A stretch of DNA of 31,169 bases from an uncultured Methylophilus sp. (GTDB lineage Bacteria > Pseudomonadota > Gammaproteobacteria > Burkholderiales > Methylophilaceae): positions 1-31,169 of the forward strand of contig CAKZJM010000037.1 in the NCBI GenBank assembly GCA_936943315.1, given 5' to 3'. Below, piece by piece: positions 23,510-30,973 of this stretch (within the stretch, counting starts at the first letter, position 1; each line of letters starts with the position of its first letter). A model generated the notes under the pieces. It ran no database searches, was not told where the DNA came from, and worked only from the letters and a program-made list of their open reading frames with translations. The translations under genes and the position numbers were made by a program.

Positions 23510-25438
23510 TTATTGCAAATCACTTTGAGAGGGAGTCGACATCACTTTAGCCATGAGGTCGCCACCAGTCACTTCATCATATCTTGATGGAATCTTTTCT
23601 TTTAATTTGAAAAGCCGCTTGTTTGCTGAACGGGTTAATTGGTTATAAGTCACTGCCTGAATTTTAGCTCTGAGAACTCCACCGTCTCCATTAATAGTCT
23701 TTTCCCTCATCGTTTTCTCATCCACCTCATGCCCAACAACAAACGCACGAAACATCGGTGTACCATCCATAAGGCCACTACTAAGAAAGTCTTGTACATA
23801 TCCATCAGCTTGGTTCATTTCCTCACGACCGATTTTGAACTTACCTTTTTTTAGCTCAATAATAAGAACATCTTGAATCCTAGTTAAGTTCTGATCATCT
23901 CTATCAAAGACTTCGGTACCAACAATTGAATAAGTTGCATTAGCCATTATGACTATATCTGGTCGTTGGCGAGGACTTTTGAATGTGGTAGCTTCTGATT
24001 CTTTTTTGAAAATTTTCTGTGCAGCCGTACGCAATGTAACATTTGATGCGTATTCATTACTATCAAACTCAGGGCCAAAAAGCCATCGTGCCTGAGTCAC
24101 TAAAGGGTGTAATGTATGAAGTTCATCTGTTGAAGCTTCACCACATAACTTCTCTATAGCTACAATCACTGAAAGTCTATGGTCAATTTCATCTAATACA
24201 GATAAAGCATCCCGAATACTCCATTGACCTAATAATTGATCAAGTCCTTCAATGTCAGAGTCATCTAATTTAGTTAACTTTTCTAACAGTGCCGTCCCAC
24301 TCCTCGACTTTTCCAAGTTAATAACGGCTTGGACTGCTATTGCCAGAGTTTCAGGATGAATTGTAGGCTGCTGCTTTACTAGTTCTTGAGTAAATGTGGT
24401 TACTTCTAATCTTCCCAGTGTTGAAAGCTCTTTAAACTGTTCACGATTACGAACCAAGGCTTCTTCAGAATTCTCTTCTATAAAATTCGCTGATAAAACA
24501 TCAAACATTTTATTTGCGTATCCGCAAACAGATTCCTGCAATAATTTAACCAATTCCGTAGATTTAAATCTTGACCAGTCCGGCTCTATCTCACTTGTCC
24601 AATCATTACTGGCTTTGATCACAATCGCATATCTTTTTGCAAACCGGCTTCTACCATCCAAAATGGATGTATTACCTACTACCCAGCTTGGAATACCAAC
24701 AAGCCTATTATTAACCCAAAAAGCGACTCCTTGATACAACGTAGACTGAGCCGTTTTTGTAGAATCAACAACAAAAGCTTCAACTTTCCAATTATCTCTA
24801 ATCGTTAAAGTAGCCCGCTCAACGAGTCCAGAATGCTCAGGCAAAGATACTGATTTTCCATTCACGCTCACCACAAATTGTGGATCATGCAAAAACCTTG
24901 CGCTTAATATTTCCCTAATCTGATCAGCATCTGGTAAATGCTTTTCAACCACAACGGATAACCTAGTGCCATTACCAGATGACTTATGAGACTTTGAAGT
25001 TTTAATAAAAAAGGGATTTTGCTTGCTTTGAGTGCCAACATCATAAATTGACTCAATACCATTTCTTCTAGTCCTGACCTCATAACTATTTGCAAAGCAA
25101 ATAAGTCCGTGACGTCCTACTCCATTTCTGCCATATGCTTTACGTTTATTTCCTAATACTCCCTCTGGAAACTCAACGTCAGAACTTTGATGCTTAAGAC
25201 GATTATAGCCAAGTGTCATCCAACGCTCTTTAAACTGTTGGTCTGTCATTCCATGACCATTATCCGAAATAACCAAGGAATTATTTTTTTCTGTTGGAAC
25301 AGTTATGTCGACCTTGGAAGCTCCTGCATCCCATGCATTTGCAACAAGTTCAGTAATTGCGATATATGGATCATGTGCAATACGACCAAGCGTTCGCACC
25401 AAATAATCTTCTTCAAACAATGAACTAAATTCATCCAT
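23510..25438 (-). CDS. GHKL ATPase fused to a Shedu-like PD-(D/E)XK domain
   Basis: 642 residues. The N-terminal 200 form a GHKL (Hsp90/MutL/MORC-type) ATPase: N box ITELVANAWDAGA with E30, DNGHGM (59-64), GRNGVGRHG (103-111) and GNGTRLSV (155-162). A S5-like transducer region follows to about 320, then helices. Residues 450-600 look like the Shedu/DUF4263 nuclease family: WLFGPEF (452-458), PDIVIM (D494), VLIIELKKG (E528, K530) and QADGYV (543-548). Prediction: ATP-driven clamping controls a DNA nuclease, as in MORC-type and Shedu defence proteins. Single gene, minus strand, flanked by repeats at 23.23-23.5 and 25.58-25.72 kb, so it looks like a swapped-in cassette. Shine-Dalgarno is weak. 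Confidence 0.85.
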   Translation of the reverse strand: MDEFSSLFEEDYLVRTLGRIAHDPYIAITELVANAWDAGASKVDITVPTEKNNSLVISDNGHGMTDQQFKERWMTLGYNRLKHQSSDVEFPEGVLGNKRKAYGRNGVGRHGLICFANSYEVRTRRNGIESIYDVGTQSKQNPFFIKTSKSHKSSGNGTRLSVVVEKHLPDADQIREILSARFLHDPQFVVSVNGKSVSLPEHSGLVERATLTIRDNWKVEAFVVDSTKTAQSTLYQGVAFWVNNRLVGIPSWVVGNTSILDGRSRFAKRYAIVIKASNDWTSEIEPDWSRFKSTELVKLLQESVCGYANKMFDVLSANFIEENSEEALVRNREQFKELSTLGRLEVTTFTQELVKQQPTIHPETLAIAVQAVINLEKSRSGTALLEKLTKLDDSDIEGLDQLLGQWSIRDALSVLDEIDHRLSVIVAIEKLCGEASTDELHTLHPLVTQARWLFGPEFDSNEYASNVTLRTAAQKIFKKESEATTFKSPRQRPDIVIMANATYSIVGTEVFDRDDQNLTRIQDVLIIELKKGKFKIGREEMNQADGYVQDFLSSGLMDGTPMFRAFVVGHEVDEKTMREKTINGDGGVLRAKIQAVTYNQLTRSANKRLFKLKEKIPSRYDEVTGGDLMAKVMSTPSQSDLQ

Positions 25439-25579
25439 AACTTACATCCAAAAGTAGGTAATCACCTTACAACTAAGTATCAATTTAATCCTAGCCGGCT
25501 ACTATATCAAAATAAATATGCTCCAAGGCCCTACCCTGAATCTTTCATTTAGTTGGGAATAGCTTTGAGCTATTTGTAC

Positions 25580-25724
25580 TTAGATAAAGCCCAACTTCCA
25601 CGCCGAGCCAACATAACGGCCAACGATCTCAGTCGGGATTACCGTCGTATCAGTTTACCCCTGATTGTTTGGCTCTGGCTCAAGGCGTGCGACTATGGGC
25701 AAGATTCGAGGCTGAGGGTAGGTG
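25580..25724 (+). pseudogene. Second broken copy of the element-end gene
   Basis: Reads LDKAQLPRRANITANDLSRDY, RRISLPLIVWLWLKACDYGQDS and then loses similarity to the 23.2-kb copy near 25724. About 75% of bases match over 140 bp. It keeps the original frame but lacks its 3' end and a credible start. Lies between the GHKL and ImmA-like genes, in a 400-bp stretch with no other gene. Confidence 0.6.
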
Positions 25725-25836
25725 GGTCTACTGCTTGGCGAGGTTATATCTCTGAAATGTTGAAAACTTTATTGTCGTGGCCAATTTAATCAACAAGTCT
25801 CGAAGCGAAACATTTTTGTTATCGCTTTTTTATTCT

Positions 25837-26694
25837 TTATCTTTTACTCCATTCAAGCACACCTGTTAGTTCGGCTAACCCACCATCATCCACAACTTGC
25901 TTCCCAAATCGATCAAATTCATTTTCTGGCAAATCCTCGTGATCAAACCAAAGTAAAGAAACTGTAGTATCAGTCGGTGCATAATGCCTCGACAATTCCC
26001 ACATATCGAGTCCATCCTCCCAATTTTCAAACCAAATATCTTGCGAAACTTCTCCAGTTTCTGTGGCGTTTTGCCCATCTAAGCGGAGCTTATATGCAAT
26101 GGATCCTTTTGGAATAACTGAACCTGATGATATCCATGCTCTAACTTGGCGCAAACTAGCCGATCTCGCGGTGTAGCGAACTTCACCTCTTTGCATTGTC
26201 ACAAAAGCACATGGGGACGGACTCAAAGTTGCAAACCTAGATGCAGTAGCTGGAAATGATGTTTTGAAAAACTTGGCCATATATTGAATAACCTCCAAAG
26301 AGGGATCTTTGCTTGGGAGATTGGCCAACCACTGCTTGTAGGGCATTAAAAGTTCTGCTGCGAAAGTATCACAACAAATTTCATTAGGATGTCTCTTGGC
26401 TATAGAGTATGAAGGAATCTCTTCATGGCTAGATTTTAGGTTTAAAACTACATGTGCTATTTCATGACAAATAGTAAATCTTTGACGCTCTTCACTTTCT
26501 AAAGAATTGACTACGATAATGTGCTTTCCATTAGGCTTAGTTACGGTTAGGCCTGACGCACCCTCTTCCATAGCTTCAAACTTAACTTTGGCATCAATTG
26601 CGGAAATGTAAGGGTTCAGATCTTCTCGAATATTTGAATTATCTACCTTCGAAACAAATGCACGAGCCATTGAAATTACATCCGCTTCCTCCAT
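25837..26694 (-). CDS. ImmA/IrrE-type zinc metallopeptidase
   Basis: 285 residues. Zinc site RFTICHEIAHVVL (HEIAH 77-81) with a third ligand likely in NEICCDTFAAELLMPY (E105). The C-terminal 130 residues (from about FATLSPSPCAFVTM) hold a domain rich in Trp and acidic residues that I do not recognise. ImmA-type peptidases cut a partner XRE repressor after DNA damage or other signals and so induce mobile elements. The partner is encoded directly upstream: its TAA shares a base with this ATG (TAATG). The extra C-terminal domain may sense the inducing signal. Confidence 0.9.
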   Translation of the reverse strand: MEEADVISMARAFVSKVDNSNIREDLNPYISAIDAKVKFEAMEEGASGLTVTKPNGKHIIVVNSLESEERQRFTICHEIAHVVLNLKSSHEEIPSYSIAKRHPNEICCDTFAAELLMPYKQWLANLPSKDPSLEVIQYMAKFFKTSFPATASRFATLSPSPCAFVTMQRGEVRYTARSASLRQVRAWISSGSVIPKGSIAYKLRLDGQNATETGEVSQDIWFENWEDGLDMWELSRHYAPTDTTVSLLWFDHEDLPENEFDRFGKQVVDDGGLAELTGVLEWSKR

Positions 26695-27080
26695 TAATCG
26701 TCCTCTTCTCCAAACAGAGCCGTTACTTTACTTATTAATGACGCTGGATCGGGCCTAGCATTTCCTCTGTGCCTAATTCCAGCAGCACCCACAAAAATGT
26801 CGAATGAGACAGTTGGATTATCTAACACATACTCAACCAACTCAGGATCGGTATCTGGATTGTTCGCTAGCCATTTTATGATTAAAGCATCTCTAGCGGG
26901 TGGTTTGAGATATTTCAACAATTTCTCTATCGCATCTTCAGAGGGGTTAGTCTTTTCTCCAGTTTCCAACCTATAAATATAAGCATGATCAACCCCCGAC
27001 AAGGTACCAAACTCCCTTACAGAGAATGTTCTTGCCTCCCTAAATCTCTTTAATGCTAAACCCAAGCCAGTTATAGGCAT
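26694..27080 (-). CDS. XRE-family repressor, partner of the ImmA-like peptidase
   Basis: 128 residues. HTH in residues 6-62: LGLALKRFREARTFSVREFGTLSG, VDHAYIYRLETGEKTNPSEDAIEKLLKYL. The C-terminal part (DNPTVSFDIFVGAAGIRHRG) may be the region cut by the peptidase. AAGGAAG precedes the ATG. It is divergent from the DUF2188 gene, and two matched operators lie between them, so it likely represses both transcripts. The pair could instead be a toxin-antitoxin or defence regulator for the neighbouring GHKL gene. Confidence 0.88.
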   Translation of the reverse strand: MPITGLGLALKRFREARTFSVREFGTLSGVDHAYIYRLETGEKTNPSEDAIEKLLKYLKPPARDALIIKWLANNPDTDPELVEYVLDNPTVSFDIFVGAAGIRHRGNARPDPASLISKVTALFGEEDD

Positions 27081-27143
27081 GTCTTCCTTTCAGATAAAAA
27101 ACTAAAAAAAACACTTGAAAAGTAAAAAATATTCTGATATTTT

Positions 27144-27226
27144 GTTGTCTGACTGGACAACACCATAAGTTTATATAAGGTTATCTCTTACATTTACCAA
27201 TTAACAACGTTGTCCTTCAAAACAAC
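27144..27226. promoter_or_regulatory. Two 18-bp operators in the XRE/DUF2188 gap
   Basis: GTTGTC-N6-GACAAC at 27144-27161 (perfect) and GTTGTC-N6-AACAAC at 27209-27226 (one mismatch), same spacing, centres 65 bp apart. One lies near the XRE start, the other toward the plus-strand genes, as expected for a repressor that controls both directions. Confidence 0.7.
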
Positions 27227-27296
27227 GTCATTGTGCAGTATTAGTTAGCTCATGACAACATAAACGCTCGGTTTATTCAATAGAAAGGTTCGCAAA

Positions 27297-27521
27297 ATGG
27301 CAGGAAAAAATCAACATGTGGTACCACATTCTAATGGTTGGGCAGTAAAAGGTGCTGGTAATCAACGTGCCACGTCTGTTCATGATACTCAGCAAAAAGC
27401 CATCAATTCAGCTCGGGAAATTGCTAAAAATCAACATTCAGAATTGGTAATCCACAGACCAGATGGACGTATTCGGGATAAAGATAGCTTCGGAAACGAC
27501 GAATTTCCACCCAGAGGTTAA
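27297..27521 (+). CDS. DUF2188 domain protein
   Basis: 74 residues that match DUF2188 from end to end: HVVPHSNGWAVKGAGNQRAT, VHDTQQKAINSAREIAKNQ, ELVIHRPDGRIRDKDSFGND, then FPPRG. Usual family length. A small beta-alpha protein often found in mobile elements and near defence loci; its biochemical role is unknown. AAAGG precedes the ATG. First gene of a plus-strand run of three that ends at attR, likely controlled by the XRE operators. Confidence 0.92.
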   Translation: MAGKNQHVVPHSNGWAVKGAGNQRATSVHDTQQKAINSAREIAKNQHSELVIHRPDGRIRDKDSFGNDEFPPRG

Positions 27522-27674
27522 TGATGTACAAGCCTTTCATGCTCCGATGCAAGTTTACTTTGGGGACAGCTTCTACACAGACTCCTTCAGCTCACAGGGC
27601 AAAGAAAAACCACATACATTAATGTAAAACTACAGATCAAACACCTCACGCAAGCGTCAGAAAGGAAAAGTGAA

Positions 27675-27920
27675 ATGTCAAACTATGCCAGTCATTCAGT
27701 ATTAAAAGAAATAACCCCATCTCAGCCGTGGTGGAAAAATACTTATGATCCAGGTGATTCAGTACCTGTGTCGGGGATTTATATTTGCACAGGTTGCAGG
27801 AGAGAAATTACATCAAACCAAGATGACCCTTTCCCTCCCCAAAATCACCATCAACATAGTGCACAGCAAGGCAAGATAAAGTGGAAGTTGAATGTTAGAA
27901 CAAACACCACTGGAGAATAA
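27675..27920 (+). CDS. Small zinc-ribbon-like protein
   Basis: 81 residues with a single putative metal site C-x2-C then H-x2-H: YICTGCRREITSNQDDPFPP followed by QNHHQH. This resembles small one-knuckle ribbon proteins where CTGC precedes a PP and a terminal His pair. AAGGA lies before the ATG. The N-terminal 35 residues are polar with WW-NTYDPGD. Role unknown. The 150-bp gap before it contains a short frame reading TDSFSSQGK, reminiscent of the element's TDSFG repeats. Confidence 0.65.
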   Translation: MSNYASHSVLKEITPSQPWWKNTYDPGDSVPVSGIYICTGCRREITSNQDDPFPPQNHHQHSAQQGKIKWKLNVRTNTTGE

Positions 27921-28013
27921 AAGTGGCTGGAATATCCCACCAGGCTATTCCAGGCTCCACTAGATAATCTATTGCATCTCAATCCTGATAGTCTTCAACT
28001 AAGGAAACATAGA

Positions 28014-28280
28014 ATGGCTTGTTATCTTGTAAGTTACGACCTCATTAAAAATAAAGATTACAACAATTTAATTAAGGCGATAAAGGCATATCCTAGCTGG
28101 TGTAGAGTTCTTCTATCAGTGTGGATAATCAAATCTCCAGGCCCAGCAACAAGCATTCGGGATAACCTAGTTAAACACATTGACTACGATGATAAGCTTT
28201 TAGTTGTAAAGCTATCATCCGAAGCAGCGTGGATACATTTATCAGATGAAATATCCAATTGGCTCAAAGCGAATTTGTAA
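28014..28280 (+). CDS. Solo Cas2-like (SinR/VapD-type) protein
   Basis: 88 residues from the ATG at 28014 (GGAAA upstream); an earlier in-frame ATG at 27972 adds 14 residues that do not fit. MACYLVSYDL, then YNNLIKAIKAYPSWCRVLLSVWIIKS, IRDNLVKHIDYDDKLLVVKLS and AAWIHLSDEISNWLKANL give the beta-alpha-beta-beta-alpha-beta order of the Cas2 ferredoxin fold, closest to SinR-family stand-alone proteins. No cas1 or repeat array is present in the window, so it is not a CRISPR adaptation gene. Relatives are RNases or toxin components; the sequence does not show which. It ends 80 bp from attR. Confidence 0.82.
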   Translation: MACYLVSYDLIKNKDYNNLIKAIKAYPSWCRVLLSVWIIKSPGPATSIRDNLVKHIDYDDKLLVVKLSSEAAWIHLSDEISNWLKANL

Positions 28281-28321
28281 TCCGTCTGAAATCTGAAATT
28301 CTGAGTCACCGTTCGGCATTG

Positions 28322-28354
28322 AGAAAAAAAACGGCTCACATTTCTGCAAGCCGT
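28322..28354 (-). terminator. tRNA-Lys terminator supplied by the element
   Basis: ACGGCT/AGCCGT stem with a run of eight or nine T on the minus strand. It replaces the original terminator now found at attL, differing by one base in the stem (A for G at the stem base). Confidence 0.85.
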
Positions 28355-28361
28355 CTTTTTA

Positions 28362-28412
28362 TATTTTGGTAGGGTGTGCGGGGATCGAACCCACGACAAA
28401 CGGATTAAAAGT
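28362..28412 (-). repeat. attR: 51-bp direct repeat
   Basis: Identical to 12739-12789. It makes up the 3' part of the functional tRNA-Lys gene, from the anticodon stem-loop to CCA, and the five bases after it, so integration keeps the tRNA intact. Confidence 0.97.
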
Positions 28413-28442
28413 CCGCTGCTCTACCAGCTGAGCTAACACCCC
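28367..28442 (-). tRNA. trnK: tRNA-Lys (anticodon TTT)
   Basis: 76 bases with encoded CCA. Acceptor GGGGTGT pairs with ACACCCT (first pair G-U), D loop AGCTCAGCTGGTAGAGC, anticodon loop CTTTTAA, and T arm GTGGGTTCGATCCCCGC. Serves as integration target for the element. Confidence 0.98.
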
Positions 28443-28581
28443 ATCTGTTTCTTGTTTGCCGCTTTGTTTTGCGTCAAATTTGAAAGAACGCGATTATGGG
28501 GGATGAATTAAATTTGGTCAATGCTGTTTTGGCTTTTTTTGTATAAAAAGTTTATTTTTTTATTCATCCCGTTTTTTCGCT

Positions 28582-29943
28582 TTACATTCCGGGGAATTTT
28601 CCACCCATCATGCCGCCCATACCTCGCATCAGTTTGGCCATGCCGCCCTTGCTGAACATCTTCATCATTTTTTGGGTTTCTTCAAACTGGTTGAGCAAGC
28701 GGTTCACATCTTGCACTTGCACGCCGCTGCCTGCAGCAATGCGTTTTTTACGGGTGGCTTTAATCAGCTCGGGTTTGCGGCGCTCTTCTGGCGTCATGCT
28801 GTTAATGATGCCTTCAATGCGGCGCAGGGATTTATCCACGTCGTCGGTGTTGATCTTTTGTGCCATGCCAGAAATCTGGCTGGGCATTTTATCCATGAGC
28901 GAGGCCATGCCGCCCATTTTTTGCATCTGTTTCATTTGTGCCTTGAAATCTTCGAGGTCAAACTTGGCACCGGACTTGATCTTGTCAGCGACTTTTTGCG
29001 CCTCGGCCATGTCGACTTTTTTATGCGCTTCTTCAATCAGGCTGAGTACGTCGCCCATGCCGAGAATACGGCCTGCCATACGGTCGGGGTGGAAAGGCTC
29101 CAGACCATCCACTTTTTCGCTGACGCCGATGAACTTGATGGGTTTGCCTGTCACATGACGCACTGACAGTGCTGCACCGCCACGTGCATCACCGTCTAGC
29201 TTGGTGACGATCACGCCTGTGAGTGGCAAGGTCTCGCCAAAGGCCTTGGCGGTATTCACGGCATCCTGGCCTTGCATGGCATCGACCACAAACAAGGTTT
29301 CGGTAGGCTTGAGGTAGGCGTGCAGGTCTTTGATCTCAGCCATCATGGCGTCATCAATCGCCAAACGGCCAGCCGTGTCGAAGATCACCACATCGTAATA
29401 GCTCTTTTTGGCCTGATCCATGACTTGTGCAGCGATGTCGAGTGGCTTTTGCTGCGGGTTGGAATCAAAGCAGTCGATCTCAAGCTGTTTAGCCAGCGTT
29501 TGCAGCTGGGTAATCGCCGCCGGACGGTATACGTCGGCACTGGCCAGCAAGACTTTTTTCTTTTGCTCTTTAAGCAGCTTTGCCAGCTTGCCTGAGGTGG
29601 TGGTTTTACCGGCGCCTTGCAAACCTGCCATCAAAATCACCACCGGCGGCACGGCAGCCAGGTTAAGACCTTCATTGGCTTTACCCATGAGCTCGGTGAG
29701 CTCTTCGTTCACTACTTCAATGACAGCCTGGCCGGGGGTCAGGCTTTGCAACACGTCGCGGCCATTGGCGCGCTCTTTGACGCGGGCAATAAAGTCTTTC
29801 ACCACGGGCAAAGCGACATCGGCTTCTAACAGCGCCATACGCACTTCGCGCATGGCATCGGCGATGTTGTCTTCGGTCAGTCGTGCTTGGCCGCGCAGGT
29901 TTTTAATGACGCCCTGCAAGCGGCCGGTCAGGTTTTCCAGCAT
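28582..29943 (-). CDS. ffh: Signal recognition particle protein Ffh
   Basis: 453 residues from the ATG at 29943 (AAAGG seven bases upstream, and the protein then begins MLENLTGRLQ like its relatives); an ATG six codons earlier is less likely. N domain, then G domain with GLQGAGKTTTSGKL (about 107-120), DTAGR, TKLDGDARGG, and the methionine-rich M domain (QMKQMQKMGGMASLMDKM to GGMMGGKFPGM). Binds 4.5S RNA and signal sequences and delivers ribosomes to FtsY. Core chromosomal gene next to tRNA-Lys. Confidence 0.97.
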   Translation of the reverse strand: MLENLTGRLQGVIKNLRGQARLTEDNIADAMREVRMALLEADVALPVVKDFIARVKERANGRDVLQSLTPGQAVIEVVNEELTELMGKANEGLNLAAVPPVVILMAGLQGAGKTTTSGKLAKLLKEQKKKVLLASADVYRPAAITQLQTLAKQLEIDCFDSNPQQKPLDIAAQVMDQAKKSYYDVVIFDTAGRLAIDDAMMAEIKDLHAYLKPTETLFVVDAMQGQDAVNTAKAFGETLPLTGVIVTKLDGDARGGAALSVRHVTGKPIKFIGVSEKVDGLEPFHPDRMAGRILGMGDVLSLIEEAHKKVDMAEAQKVADKIKSGAKFDLEDFKAQMKQMQKMGGMASLMDKMPSQISGMAQKINTDDVDKSLRRIEGIINSMTPEERRKPELIKATRKKRIAAGSGVQVQDVNRLLNQFEETQKMMKMFSKGGMAKLMRGMGGMMGGKFPGM

Positions 29944-30082
29944 GGAATGCCTTTCTTTCACAATTCATGAATATTCAATGGCTTGAATTTTACCTCATGC
30001 CGGCCAAACCCTAAAATAAACTGTTGGCGCTCTGGATGACACGCACTCGCCAGACTGGTCGAATGCGGCGAGTTTTGCCATA

Positions 30083-30916
30083 ATGCCAGGCATGACTCAA
30101 CACCTGCTCCCTTACCTGATTGTCGCGTTTGTTTATATGGCTGTGGCGCTCGACTACTGGCGCATTGCCACGCAGGGCAAACCGGTGGATGAAAATTCTT
30201 TTCCGTTTCAGCTACACAGTGCCATGGTGGCCTTGGGCCTGGTGATGCATGGTGGGCTGTTGTACCGCGATATTTTTGCGATTGGCTCACTGAACCTGGG
30301 TGTCTTTTATGCGTTGTCAGCGATTTTATGGCTGACCGTGCTCATCTACTGGCTGGCCGATTTAAAACATTCGTTACGCAGCCTGCAAGCCTTTGTATTG
30401 CCGCCAGCTGCCTTGTTTGTGCTCATGCCAGGCTTTGCCGTTAAAGACTATTATGTAGACACGCATGGCTTCACCCTGTTTAACCTGCATATTTTGATTG
30501 CGATGGTGGCCTACAGCCTGTTTACTTTTGCCGCCTTGCACGCCTGCCTCATGCGCATGGCCGAGCGCGCCCTGCACCAAAAAAACAGCTGGCTGGCCTT
30601 GCCGGATTTTCCGCCGCTGATGGTGCTGGATGCCTTGCTGTTTAAAGTGCTGCATATTGCGTTTGTGTTGCTGACCATCACGCTGATTAGCGGCATGCTG
30701 TTTAGTGAAGAAATCTTCGGCAAACCGTTGCAGTTTAACCATAAAACCGTGTTCTCGATTGCTTCTTGGCTCATCTACGCCTGGCTGCTGTTTGGCCGCT
30801 TTAAATACGGCTGGCGGGGTAAAACCGCTACACGCTGGACATTACTGGGGTTTGTGCTGCTGCTGCTGGCTTATATTGGCAGCCGTTTTGTGTTACATGT
30901 GGTGTTGGGCCGCTAA
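30083..30916 (+). CDS. CcsA/YpjD-like cytochrome c assembly membrane protein
   Basis: About 277 residues with eight predicted spans. Typical features: HYW-type early span (VAFVYMAVALDYWR), MHGGLLYRDIF, NLHILIAMVAYSLFTFAALHACLMRM, and LLTITLISGMLFSEEIFGK; histidines in the second and fifth spans suggest haem handling. YpjD relatives lie beside ffh in many proteobacteria, as here, divergently transcribed. The start at 30083 or 30092 cannot be settled since neither has a clear ribosome site. Confidence 0.88.
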   Translation: MPGMTQHLLPYLIVAFVYMAVALDYWRIATQGKPVDENSFPFQLHSAMVALGLVMHGGLLYRDIFAIGSLNLGVFYALSAILWLTVLIYWLADLKHSLRSLQAFVLPPAALFVLMPGFAVKDYYVDTHGFTLFNLHILIAMVAYSLFTFAALHACLMRMAERALHQKNSWLALPDFPPLMVLDALLFKVLHIAFVLLTITLISGMLFSEEIFGKPLQFNHKTVFSIASWLIYAWLLFGRFKYGWRGKTATRWTLLGFVLLLLAYIGSRFVLHVVLGR

Positions 30917-30935
30917 GCGCGGCAAATCAGGCAGA

Positions 30936-30963
30936 CGCTGACGTGTGTTTTCTGACGTCAGCG
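30936..30963. other. 9-bp hairpin between convergent genes
   Basis: CGCTGACGT/ACGTCAGCG with a ten-base loop and no long T run. Lies between the convergent ends of the YpjD-like and HAD genes; may slow or end transcription from both sides. Confidence 0.55.
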
Positions 30964-30973
30964 CCAGGCAGGA

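Larger units (their letters stand above)
12739..28412. mobile_element. Composite integrative element in tRNA-Lys(TTT)
   Basis: About 15.6 kb between attL and attR. It carries a tyrosine integrase, a P4-like primase-helicase, XRE regulators, a KlcA/ArdB antirestriction protein, several small exported proteins and probable defence genes. No structural phage genes, terminase, relaxase or type IV secretion genes are seen, so it is a satellite- or island-like element that would need help to move. An internal right-end scar at 23445-23505 and two copies of a broken terminal gene show it is composite. The attR side rebuilds a complete tRNA. Confidence 0.92.

Noticed and set aside
28014..28280. CRISPR adaptation gene cas2
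   Set aside because: No cas1 or repeat array in the window; the protein fits stand-alone SinR/VapD-type relatives better.
12739..28412. Prophage
   Set aside because: No capsid, tail, terminase or lysis genes; primase and integrase alone fit a satellite or island.
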